A stretch of 64,000 bases of DNA from Porphyromonas gulae DSM 15663. GTDB lineage: Bacteria; Bacteroidota; Bacteroidia; Bacteroidales; Porphyromonadaceae. The notes beneath the pieces are model-generated. The model saw only the letters and a program-made list of their open reading frames with translations, searched no databases and was not told the DNA's origin. Position 1 is the first letter of the stretch. Each line of letters opens with the position of its first letter. The position numbers were made by a program, and so were the translations under genes. Where the stretch lies: positions 62,001 to 126,000 of the forward strand of contig NZ_KB899148.1 of assembly GCF_000378065.1 (NCBI RefSeq), read 5' to 3'. This document shows positions 56,939-64,000 of the stretch, piece after piece.

Positions 56939-57781
56939 ATGACCATACTACAAGCCATCGTTTTAGCCATCGTAGAGGGCCTGACCGAGTTTCTTCCGGT
57001 GTCTTCCACCGGACATATGATTATCGCCGAAGGTATAATGGGCATAGAGAGCACTTCCTTTGTCAAAGCCTTCACTGTGATGATACAGTTCGGAGCCATC
57101 CTATCCGTTCTGATACTATACCGGAAGCGTTTTTTCTGTTTTCCCGTGGCACCACGAGCCTTAGGCCAAGGCAAAGGGGTGGAATTTCTGAGCCGGTTCG
57201 ATCTCTATTGGAAGCTACTGATCGCACTCGTTCCGGCCGTTATCCTGGGATTCCTGTTCGAGGACTGGGTGGATAGGATGCTGGGCAGTGTCTGGGTAGT
57301 GGCCGTCGTGCTATTCCTCGGTGGCATCTTCATGCTATTCGTCGATAAGCTGTTTGCCTCATCGGACCGGGAACTGGTCACATACCCCAAAGCATTAGTC
57401 ATAGGGCTATTCCAATGTCTGGCCATATTCCTGCCCGGGCTCTCACGCTCGATGGCTACCATAGTCGGCGGCCAACAGCAAAAGCTAAGCCGCAAGGCAG
57501 CTGCGGAGTTTTCCTTCTTTCTGGCAGTACCTACGATGCTCGGTGCCACCCTGCTCAAGGCTTACAAGCTCTACAAGGAGGGCGGGATAGAGATTTTCAG
57601 AGAGCACATGACCGTGCTCCTCGTAGGCAATATCGTGGCCTTTATCGTAGCACTGGCTGCGATCAAGTTCTTCATCGGATTCCTCACCCGATATGGGTTC
57701 AAGGCATTCGGCTATTATCGTATCTTGGTTGGTGGTCTGCTTATCGTACTGATGCTCTCAGGGGTATCCTTAGCTGTCTGA
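56939..57781 (+). CDS. uppP: Undecaprenyl-diphosphatase (BacA type)
   Basis: An inner-membrane enzyme that removes one phosphate from undecaprenyl diphosphate to recycle the lipid carrier for peptidoglycan and surface polysaccharides. The 280 residues include the signature EGLTEFLPVSSTGHMII near the N-terminus and LPGLSRSMATIVGG in the middle, with about eight transmembrane segments. High dosage gives bacitracin resistance in other bacteria. truB starts 9 bp after its stop. Confidence 0.95.
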   Translation: MTILQAIVLAIVEGLTEFLPVSSTGHMIIAEGIMGIESTSFVKAFTVMIQFGAILSVLILYRKRFFCFPVAPRALGQGKGVEFLSRFDLYWKLLIALVPAVILGFLFEDWVDRMLGSVWVVAVVLFLGGIFMLFVDKLFASSDRELVTYPKALVIGLFQCLAIFLPGLSRSMATIVGGQQQKLSRKAAAEFSFFLAVPTMLGATLLKAYKLYKEGGIEIFREHMTVLLVGNIVAFIVALAAIKFFIGFLTRYGFKAFGYYRILVGGLLIVLMLSGVSLAV

Positions 57782-57790
57782 ATCGGAAAA

Positions 57791-58564
57791 ATGAAACAAA
57801 TAGATCGTCCGCTCCACCTGCGCGAGGGCGAAGTACTCTACTTCGACAAACCTCTGACATGGACTTCGTTCGACTTGGTCAATAAATTCCGCTATCGGGC
57901 TTGTCGTCGGATGGGGATCAAGAAGCTGCGCGTAGGGCATGCAGGCACATTGGATCCGCTGGCAACAGGCGTGATGATCCTGTGTACAGGGCGTGCCACG
58001 AAGCAAATCGATGTACTGCAGGCCGGCACGAAAGAGTACATTGCCACTATCAGACTGGGAGCCACGACACCGAGCTTCGACAAGGAAACCGAGCCGGACG
58101 CCTTCTTCCCGTACGAACATATCACGCACCAATCGGTTCTGGACATACTACCTCGATTCACGGGAACGATAGAACAAGTGCCTCCCGTGTTCTCGGCCGT
58201 TCGCGTGAACGGGAAACGTGCATACGATTTGGCACGTAAGGGGAAAGAGGTGGAGCTGAAAACCCGCACCTTGCAGATCGACGAGATCGAACTGCTGGAG
58301 TACGACCTCCCCCTGATCACGCTACGCATCGTATGCACCAAAGGCACTTACATACGTGCCTTGGCCCGCGACATAGCCGAAGCCCTCGGATCAGGGGGAC
58401 ATTTGGAGGCATTGCGCAGGACAAGAGTAGGCGATGCACGAATCGAAGACTGTCTTTCGACGGATGAGCTGGAACAATGGTTCGATCGTCTCGGTTTTGC
58501 TTATGAACCGGAGTTCGAACAAAAAGAGGCCGATCCATCCTCCATACCTGCAAGCAAAAAATAA
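57791..58564 (+). CDS. truB: tRNA pseudouridine55 synthase
   Basis: Converts U55 in the T loop of tRNAs to pseudouridine. The 257 residues include the catalytic motif HAGTLDPLATGVM and the downstream PPVFSAVRVNGKRAYDLAR and GTYIRALARDIAEAL. It lacks a PUA domain of full length, as is usual in this phylum. It lies between uppP and queA. Confidence 0.95.
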   Translation: MKQIDRPLHLREGEVLYFDKPLTWTSFDLVNKFRYRACRRMGIKKLRVGHAGTLDPLATGVMILCTGRATKQIDVLQAGTKEYIATIRLGATTPSFDKETEPDAFFPYEHITHQSVLDILPRFTGTIEQVPPVFSAVRVNGKRAYDLARKGKEVELKTRTLQIDEIELLEYDLPLITLRIVCTKGTYIRALARDIAEALGSGGHLEALRRTRVGDARIEDCLSTDELEQWFDRLGFAYEPEFEQKEADPSSIPASKK

Positions 58565-58585
58565 CTAACGGCAACATATATCGCT

Positions 58586-59638
58586 ATGAAATTATCCAAG
58601 TTCAAATTCAATCTTCCGGACGAACTGATCGCGTTAGAGCCGACCAAGTTCCGCGACGAATCGCGGATGATGGTCGTACATCGTCGTACAGGGGAAATCG
58701 AACATCGCGTTTTCAAGGACATTCTGGAGTATTTCGACAAGGGTGATACCTTCGTCTTCAACAATACCCGTGTTTTTCCTGCCCGTCTCTATGGTAATAA
58801 AGAGAAAACCGGTGCTCAGATCGAGGTTTTCCTCCTCCGCGAACTGAATGAACGTCTGAAGCTGTGGGATGTCCTCGTGGATCCTGCCCGCAAAATACGT
58901 ATAGGCAATAAGCTCTACTTCGGCAACGACGAAGAGCTGGTGGCAGAGGTAATAGACAATACGACCTCCCGAGGACGTACGCTGCGCTTCCTGTACGATG
59001 GCTCACATGAGGAGTTCAAGGAACTGCTTTTCCAATTGGGACAGACTCCTCTACCGAAGTACATCGATCGGGAAGTAAACGAGGAGGATCCGGAGAGGTA
59101 TCAAAGCATATTTGCCGAAGTGGAAGGTGCCGTGGTGGCACCTGCTGCCAGTCTTCATTTCAGCCGCGAGCTGATGAAACGACTGGAGATCAAGGACTGC
59201 CGTTTTTCTTACATAACGGTACACCATGCTTTGGGGGCTTATCGCGACATCGATGTAGAAGATCTGACCAAGCACAAAATGGATAGCGAGGAGATGTATA
59301 TCACGGAAGAGCCGTGCATAAACATCAACCGCTCGTGGGATGAAGAAAAGAAGATCTGCGCCGTAGGGACTTCCGTTCTTCGTGCTTTGGAAACGGCCGT
59401 GAGCACGGACGGTCATCTCAAGCCGTTCGAAGGTTGGACCAATCGCTTCATCTTTCCTCCATACGAATTCCATCTGCCCTCTGCTTTGGTTACGAACTTC
59501 CATATGCCACTCTCTACCCTACTGATGATGACAGCCGCTTTCGGAGGTCATGAGCTGATTATGAGTGCATACGACCTCGCTGTAAAAGAAAAGTATCGTT
59601 TCGGTGCTTATGGCGATGCCATGCTCATTATCGATTGA
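58586..59638 (+). CDS. queA: S-adenosylmethionine:tRNA ribosyltransferase-isomerase
   Basis: Transfers and isomerises the ribosyl part of SAM onto preQ1 in tRNA to make epoxyqueuosine. The 350 residues show the family blocks [37 protein letters not shown] and [18 protein letters not shown]. Its product is the substrate of QueG, encoded on the minus strand at 40 kb. It ends 2 bp before folK. Confidence 0.95.
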   Translation: MKLSKFKFNLPDELIALEPTKFRDESRMMVVHRRTGEIEHRVFKDILEYFDKGDTFVFNNTRVFPARLYGNKEKTGAQIEVFLLRELNERLKLWDVLVDPARKIRIGNKLYFGNDEELVAEVIDNTTSRGRTLRFLYDGSHEEFKELLFQLGQTPLPKYIDREVNEEDPERYQSIFAEVEGAVVAPAASLHFSRELMKRLEIKDCRFSYITVHHALGAYRDIDVEDLTKHKMDSEEMYITEEPCININRSWDEEKKICAVGTSVLRALETAVSTDGHLKPFEGWTNRFIFPPYEFHLPSALVTNFHMPLSTLLMMTAAFGGHELIMSAYDLAVKEKYRFGAYGDAMLIID

Positions 59639-59640
59639 GT

Positions 59641-60084
59641 ATGGGCATAGTATATCTTTCTTTGGGCAGCAACTTAGGCGATCGACACAGTTTGTTGTCT
59701 GCAGCGTTGGATATGCTACAAACGAGGGTGGGCAGACTGCTCACCCTTTCTCGGTTCTATGAAACCGAACCGTGGGGGTTCGAATCGCCTCATCCTTTCC
59801 TCAATGCGGTGGTGGCTTTGCGATCGAAGCTCAAACCACAGGACATTCTGCATATCACACAAGCCATCGAAAGGGAATTGGGTCGCACACAAAAAAGCAA
59901 TGGAGGGATCTATCACGACCGTCCGATCGATATAGACATTCTATTGCATACCACATACCCGAAGGTACAATCGCCCGAACTGGAACTGCCCCACCCGCAA
60001 ATGTGGCAACGGGACTTTGTACGTATGCCGCTATCGGATGTAGCTCCCTGGCTGCATCCGGACGAGCCGTCTCACGCCCTCTGA
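59641..60084 (+). CDS. folK: 2-amino-4-hydroxy-6-hydroxymethyldihydropteridine diphosphokinase
   Basis: Pyrophosphorylates the pterin precursor in folate synthesis with ATP. The 147 residues have the N-terminal YLSLGSNLGDR, FYETEPWGF and the signature RPIDIDILL, with LELPHPQMWQR later. I chose the ATG at 59641; a TTG at 59635 overlaps the queA stop and is less likely. Confidence 0.93.
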   Translation: MGIVYLSLGSNLGDRHSLLSAALDMLQTRVGRLLTLSRFYETEPWGFESPHPFLNAVVALRSKLKPQDILHITQAIERELGRTQKSNGGIYHDRPIDIDILLHTTYPKVQSPELELPHPQMWQRDFVRMPLSDVAPWLHPDEPSHAL

Positions 60085-60097
60085 CTTATTGAAAGAA

Positions 60098-61342
60098 ATG
60101 AATGTAAACGACTTCGAGATAATGGCTCCTGTCGGTTCGTACGAATCGCTTATGGCAGCCATCAAAGCAGGAGCTGATTCCGTTTACTTCGGGATTGAAG
60201 GACTGAATATGCGCGCCCGATCTGCTAACAACTTCACCACGGAAGATCTGTACAAAATAGCAGAGATCTGCACAGAGAAGGGCGTAAAGAGCTATTTAAC
60301 GGTGAACACTGTCATATACGATGAGGACATAGTACTCATGCGCTCCATTATCGACGCAGCACAAAAGGCACAGATATCTGCCATCATAGCTTCCGACGTG
60401 GCTGCGATGACGTATGCCAACGAGATCGGAGTAGAAGTGCACCTGTCCACTCAGCTCAATATCAGCAATGCGGAGGCCCTGCGCTTTTACTCACACTTTG
60501 CCGATGTGGTCGTATTGGCAAGAGAGCTGAATATGGATCAGGTGCGTACGATCCATGAGACCATCATCCGAGACAATATCTGCGGACCTAAAGGCCATCC
60601 CGTTCGCATAGAGATGTTCGCTCACGGTGCCCTGTGTATGGCTGTCTCGGGCAAGTGCTATCTAAGTCTGCACGAGCACAACAGCTCGGCCAACAGGGGT
60701 GCCTGTGCACAGATCTGCAGAAGGGGCTACACCGTCAAGGACAAGGATAGTGGTCTGGAACTGGACATTGAGAACCAATACATCATGTCGCCGAAAGACC
60801 TGAAGACGATTCATTTCATCAATAAGATGATGGATGCCGGGGTACGAGTGTTCAAGATAGAAGGACGGGCACGTGGCCCCGAATACGTCTATACGGTCTG
60901 CCGGAGCTACAAGGAAGCGATCGAAGCATACTGCAACGGCACCTATGACAAGGAAGCTATAGATCGGTGGGACGAACAATTAGCTACCGTATTCAACCGA
61001 GGTTTTTGGGATGGATACTACCTCGGACAGCGACTCGGCGAATGGACGCATCGATACGGTTCAGGAGCTACCCGCCAGAAAATATATGTAGGCAAAGGGA
61101 TCAAATACTTCAGCCGTCTCTGTGTGGCAGAATTCGAGATAGAGTCCGGCGAACTGCATGTAGGCGATGAGATTGTGATCACAGGCCCTACGACAGGTGT
61201 GATCATCCAAAGGGTAGAAGAGATCCGGTACGAACTGCAAACCGTGCAAAAAGCGACAAAGGGGCAACGCATCTCCATCCCGGTAAAGGAGAAAGTACGG
61301 CCATCGGACAAACTATACCGATTCGACAAAAGAGAAGAATAA
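60098..61342 (+). CDS. prtC: U32 family protein PrtC (annotated collagenase; TrhP/RlhA-like)
   Basis: A 414-residue U32 family protein. I recognise it as P. gingivalis PrtC, described as a collagenase. The N-terminus (EIMAPVGSYESLMAAIKAGADSVYFG) and the U32 signature (EMFAHGALCMAVSGKCYLS) are intact. The cysteine-rich segment CAQICRR follows, and a C-terminal barrel-like domain (VGDEIVITGPTTG). There is no signal peptide or T9SS domain, which is odd for an extracellular protease. E. coli U32 proteins TrhP and RlhA are RNA hydroxylation enzymes, and here the gene lies with truB and queA, so a tRNA-modification role is at least as likely. The start is the ATG at 60098; a TTG at 60089 is also in frame. 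Confidence 0.88.
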   Translation: MNVNDFEIMAPVGSYESLMAAIKAGADSVYFGIEGLNMRARSANNFTTEDLYKIAEICTEKGVKSYLTVNTVIYDEDIVLMRSIIDAAQKAQISAIIASDVAAMTYANEIGVEVHLSTQLNISNAEALRFYSHFADVVVLARELNMDQVRTIHETIIRDNICGPKGHPVRIEMFAHGALCMAVSGKCYLSLHEHNSSANRGACAQICRRGYTVKDKDSGLELDIENQYIMSPKDLKTIHFINKMMDAGVRVFKIEGRARGPEYVYTVCRSYKEAIEAYCNGTYDKEAIDRWDEQLATVFNRGFWDGYYLGQRLGEWTHRYGSGATRQKIYVGKGIKYFSRLCVAEFEIESGELHVGDEIVITGPTTGVIIQRVEEIRYELQTVQKATKGQRISIPVKEKVRPSDKLYRFDKREE

Positions 61343-61399
61343 TAAGATGTAGGGAGGAACGTGAATTTTCACTTATCGATCCCGACAAAACCTAACGAT

Positions 61400-61819
61400 A
61401 TGAAAGAGAATGAATATTTTTTCTCCCTCGACATGAAGGTGAGAGATTATGAATGTGACTTGCAAGGTGTGGTGAATAACAGCAACTATCAGCGCTATAT
61501 GGAGCACACCCGCCATGAGTTCTGGGAAAGCCTCGGAGACAATTTCGGCCAAATGCACGAGAAAGGGCTCGATGCTTTCGTTTACAAAGTGACGATAACG
61601 TTCAAACAGTCCTTGCGCAGTGGCGATCGCTTCCGCAGCTGTCTGACCTGCCACAAGAAAGGCCCCAAGCTCATCTTCTTGCAGGACATTATCAGGGAAG
61701 ACGGTGTGATGGCGGCCTCTGGGGAAGTAGAAGTGGTAGCTGTACAAGATGGTGTGCTCACCCGTGGAGAGTATTTCGACGTGCTAATGAAAGACATCTT
61801 GTCCCAAACAGCCAAGTAG
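61400..61819 (+). CDS. Hotdog-fold acyl-CoA thioesterase (4HBT family)
   Basis: A 139-residue 4-hydroxybenzoyl-CoA thioesterase-like protein. The active-site region is MKVRDYECDLQGVVNNSNYQRYMEH, with D-x-x-G-V-V-N-N in place of the more usual D-x-x-G-H-V-N-N. The substrate is unknown. I chose the ATG at 61400; a GTG at 61361 would add 13 residues outside the family. Confidence 0.82.
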   Translation: MKENEYFFSLDMKVRDYECDLQGVVNNSNYQRYMEHTRHEFWESLGDNFGQMHEKGLDAFVYKVTITFKQSLRSGDRFRSCLTCHKKGPKLIFLQDIIREDGVMAASGEVEVVAVQDGVLTRGEYFDVLMKDILSQTAK

Positions 61820-61832
61820 CAAACACGGAGCA

Positions 61833-61878
61833 AAGAGGAAGCCTACGAGTCACGACAGACAGAGGCTTCCTCTTCTTG
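61833..61878 (+). terminator. Probable terminator or attenuator before yaaA
   Basis: AAGAGGAAGCCT pairs perfectly with AGGCTTCCTCTT around an 18-nt loop. The following CTTGCTT is a weak T tract. It lies 22 nt before the yaaA start, so it could also modulate yaaA expression. Confidence 0.6.
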
Positions 61879-61900
61879 CTTATAATCAGGATCAAGCCCT

Positions 61901-62671
61901 ATGCTCATACTCCTTTCATGTGCCAAGACGATCGGTATGCCGAAACGTATACCATCGCATTTGACAAGTACTTCGCCGATCTTCCGGGAACAGAGTACGA
62001 AGATTGCTTTGGCCGCATCTTCCTGCGACATAGAAGAATTGTGCGGACTGCTCCGCATCAATAGAAAGCTGGCAGAAGAGAATCATCGACGCTGGCAGCA
62101 CTTCTTCGATGAAGATTCGCCCAATGCTCCCGCGGCATTGGCTTATACGGGTATGGTTTTCAAGAAGCTTGCTCCCGCCAATTTCAGTGCTGACGATTGG
62201 CTTTATGCCTCCGAACAACTTCTTATCACCTCATTCCTCTATGGTCTTTTGCGACCGAGCGACATGATTCGTCCATACAGAATGGAGGGATTTGCGCATC
62301 TGGGAGCACCCGTTGAAGACGAGGTGTTCAACTTCTGGCGACCGCATCTAACAGATTTTCTGATCGAAAAGGTACGTGAAAAGGGCGGTGAGCTGTGTTT
62401 TCTGGCAAGCGAAGAAATGAAAATGCTATTCGACTGGAAACGGGTAGAACAAGCCGTACGGGTAGTGACACCCCTCTTCAAGGTACCACAGCCCGATGGA
62501 GGTCTCAAACAAATCGTGATCTATACCAAAATGGCACGCGGATTGATGACAGCCCACCTCCTCACCCGCCGATGCCGCCATGTGGAAGAGATGCAGCTCT
62601 TTTCGCCCGAAGGTTTTGTCTTCCGACCGGAGCTTTCGGACGAGAGCAACTATCTTTTTATAATGGAATAA
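61901..62671 (+). CDS. yaaA: Peroxide stress protein YaaA
   Basis: A 256-residue DUF328 protein. In E. coli YaaA limits free iron during hydrogen peroxide stress and binds DNA. Family parts are MLILLSCAKT at the start, AYTGMVFKKL, LYGLLRPSDMIRPYRMEG and KMARGLMTAHLL. It lies upstream of sodB on the same strand, giving two oxidative-stress genes together in an anaerobe exposed to air and neutrophils. Confidence 0.9.
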   Translation: MLILLSCAKTIGMPKRIPSHLTSTSPIFREQSTKIALAASSCDIEELCGLLRINRKLAEENHRRWQHFFDEDSPNAPAALAYTGMVFKKLAPANFSADDWLYASEQLLITSFLYGLLRPSDMIRPYRMEGFAHLGAPVEDEVFNFWRPHLTDFLIEKVREKGGELCFLASEEMKMLFDWKRVEQAVRVVTPLFKVPQPDGGLKQIVIYTKMARGLMTAHLLTRRCRHVEEMQLFSPEGFVFRPELSDESNYLFIME

Positions 62672-62807
62672 GTAGGCTTTTACAGACAAGATCCGAACCT
62701 TTTTCCGTTCACAATGTTCTAATAGTGATTGAAGAGTTTCGGAGTCGGTCCTGCGCTACTCCGATACCAATTATTAAAAGACTTAATTACAATAAAAATC
62801 AGACGTT

Positions 62808-63383
62808 ATGACTCACGAACTTGTTTCCCTGCCTTATGCGGTCGATGCACTGGCTCCTGTTATCAGCAAAGAAACAGTAGAATTTCACCACGGTAAGCAC
62901 TTGAAGACTTACGTGGACAACCTCAATAAGCTCATTATCGGCACGGAATTTGAAAACGCAGACTTGAATACTATCGTACAAAAGAGCGAAGGCGGTATCT
63001 TCAACAACGCCGGCCAAACCCTCAACCACAATCTCTACTTCACACAGTTCCGTCCGGGCAAGGGAGGAGTACCGAAAGGCAAATTGGGAGAAGCTATCGA
63101 TAAGCAATTCGGTTCGTTCGAAAAGTTCAAAGAAGAGTTCAATACGGCCGGTACTACTCTCTTCGGTTCAGGCTGGGTATGGCTTGCATCCGATGCCAAT
63201 GGCAAACTCTCTATCGAAAAGGAGCCGAACGCAGGCAACCCCGTGCGCAAGGGATTGAATCCGTTGCTCGGATTCGATGTGTGGGAGCATGCATACTACT
63301 TGACTTACCAGAATCGTCGTGCAGACCACCTCAAAGATTTGTGGAGCATCGTTGACTGGGATATAGTAGAAGCTCGCTACTAA
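62808..63383 (+). CDS. sodB: Superoxide dismutase, Fe/Mn (cambialistic type)
   Basis: Dismutates superoxide. The 191 residues have all four metal ligands by count: His27 (EFHHGKH), His74 (LNHNLYF), Asp157 and His161 (FDVWEHAYY). Gly155 lies two residues before Asp157; from memory, this glycine is linked to the ability of P. gingivalis SOD to work with either Fe or Mn. Cytoplasmic, with no signal peptide. I see no TAnnTTTG box in the 136-bp gap upstream; a terminator follows. Confidence 0.96.
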   Translation: MTHELVSLPYAVDALAPVISKETVEFHHGKHLKTYVDNLNKLIIGTEFENADLNTIVQKSEGGIFNNAGQTLNHNLYFTQFRPGKGGVPKGKLGEAIDKQFGSFEKFKEEFNTAGTTLFGSGWVWLASDANGKLSIEKEPNAGNPVRKGLNPLLGFDVWEHAYYLTYQNRRADHLKDLWSIVDWDIVEARY

Positions 63384-63419
63384 AAGACTAATAGGTGTGC
63401 TTCGCGCCACCACATAAGG

Positions 63420-63466
63420 AAGCCTCTGCCAAGCACCATTCGGGTACTTCGCAAGAGGCTTTTTCT
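63420..63466 (+). terminator. Terminator after sodB
   Basis: AGCCTCT and AGAGGCT form the base of a longer imperfect hairpin (loop of about 26 nt that can pair in part, GCGAAG with CTTCGC-like sequence). A TTTTTC tail follows. Confidence 0.65.
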
Positions 63467-63651
63467 TTTGTTTTTGAATCTCGTTCAGGATGGTTAGTAA
63501 GGGTTTTACTCTTGATTCAAGAACGAAAATGTTACGCTTGGCAATCTCAGGCTTGATAAGCCGAAACTTATCTTGGATTAGTTCTGTGATCTCATTCTGT
63601 CCGAAAGAGATTTCCTCTGTATCAAGAGAAAAGCCTATCGAAACAAATACA

Positions 63652-63659
63652 TACCTTTG
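63652..63659 (+). promoter_or_regulatory. -7 promoter box for the glucan phosphorylase gene
   Basis: TACCTTTG, an exact TAnnTTTG match 67 nt before the ATG at 63727. Confidence 0.5.
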
Positions 63660-63726
63660 AAATGTTTTTGAAGTATGGCCACAGCGAAATACGGCCATAG
63701 CATAATGCATACAGCATAGTAAGAAA

Positions 63727-64000
63727 ATGATAATTCAGAAAAAGAATAATACGCCCGTTTGGAAGGAAATATTCACATGTGTAGAACTTCCCGAAAGGCT
63801 CGGCAAAGCGGAGGAGTTGGCCTATAATCTTTGGTGGTCATGGAATCCGCGTGCTACGAGCCTATTTGAGCGTATGGATCCGGATCTTTGGTTCGAAACG
63901 GACGGCAATCCGATCAAATTGCTTCGTTCTCTTTCGCTCAACCGTATCGATGCTCTCCTCAACGATACTGATTGGCTACAAGAGCTTGAAGATGTCTATA
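63727..64000 (+). CDS. Alpha-glucan family phosphorylase, 5' part (runs off window)
   Basis: The first 91 codons of an open frame that continues past the window. They contain the N-terminal DUF3417 signature of bacterial alpha-glucan phosphorylases (LPERLGKAEELAYNLWWSWNP, then LFERMDPDLWF). The enzyme would release glucose 1-phosphate from glycogen or maltodextrins. The catalytic and PLP-binding parts lie outside. The start is the ATG at 63727. Confidence 0.85.
   Translation, partial: MIIQKKNNTPVWKEIFTCVELPERLGKAEELAYNLWWSWNPRATSLFERMDPDLWFETDGNPIKLLRSLSLNRIDALLNDTDWLQELEDVY

Larger units (their letters stand above)
63384..63726. other. Intergenic region, sodB / glucan phosphorylase
   Basis: About 340 bp with the sodB terminator and a -7 box for the next gene. 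A minus-strand open frame crosses it (63168-63710) but runs through the terminator into sodB; its N-terminal 90 codons match nothing I recognise and may be a remnant. Confidence 0.45.

Overview
The window is a piece of a Bacteroidota chromosome and almost certainly comes from Porphyromonas gingivalis or a very close relative. It carries peptidylarginine deiminase (PPAD), the C10 protease periodontain, the U32 protein PrtC and a cambialistic-type superoxide dismutase. Three proteins end in type IX secretion (T9SS) sorting domains. Promoters fit the Bacteroidota pattern (TTG, about 19-20 nt, TAnnTTTG). I saw no phage, integrase, transposase gene, rRNA or CRISPR array.

Layout. 1-4.9 kb: the 3' end of lpdA, a twice-frameshifted four-helix-bundle gene flanked by short repeats, a CCA-adding enzyme, an FAD-dependent dehydrogenase and tRNA-Gly(CCC). 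5-13 kb: leuS facing a minus-strand group (fbp class III, PBP1A, BI-1 family protein). 13.7-19.4 kb: a plus-strand run hpt-adk-obgE-B3/4 domain-DUF5686. 19.4-26 kb: three consecutive T9SS cargo genes (delta-60 repeat protein, periodontain, PPAD). 26.4-30.2 kb: a minus-strand surface O-acylation operon (two SGNH hydrolases and an MBOAT). 30.4-34.3 kb: a minus-strand operon rocD-ctlX-pruA, which should take citrulline through ornithine to glutamate. 34.7-39.3 kb: panC, a GHL10 lipoprotein, hemW and a threonine aldolase. 39.4-42 kb: DUF4248, queG and an HU-CCDC81/SPOR protein on the minus strand. 42.5-49 kb: a DUF3298 lipoprotein, rsmG, an MBL hydrolase, gcvP and DUF3078. 49-54.7 kb: a RecD-like helicase and rpsA on the minus strand, with a small membrane protein, DUF3822 and rsmD on the plus strand between them. 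55.7-62.7 kb: a plus-strand run ftsX-DUF3098-uppP-truB-queA-folK-prtC-thioesterase-yaaA. 62.8-64 kb: sodB and the start of an alpha-glucan phosphorylase.

Main points of interest. (1) The PPAD carries Asn231/Thr232/Asp235, the combination I recall as the high-activity type II variant, rather than Gly/Glu/Asn. (2) The citrulline-degrading operon lies about 8 kb from PPAD, which suggests a use for its product. (3) Four copies of a palindromic intergenic repeat, one with a perfect 31-bp inverted repeat, generate look-alike small ORFs that are easily mis-annotated as genes; three of the four sit between divergent genes. (4) The 'collagenase' PrtC sits among tRNA-modification genes, which favours an RNA hydroxylation role. 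(5) Much of the window serves translation: tRNA-Gly without an encoded CCA beside the CCA-adding enzyme, leuS, truB, queA, queG, rsmG, rsmD, rpsA and a free-standing B3/4 editing-type domain.
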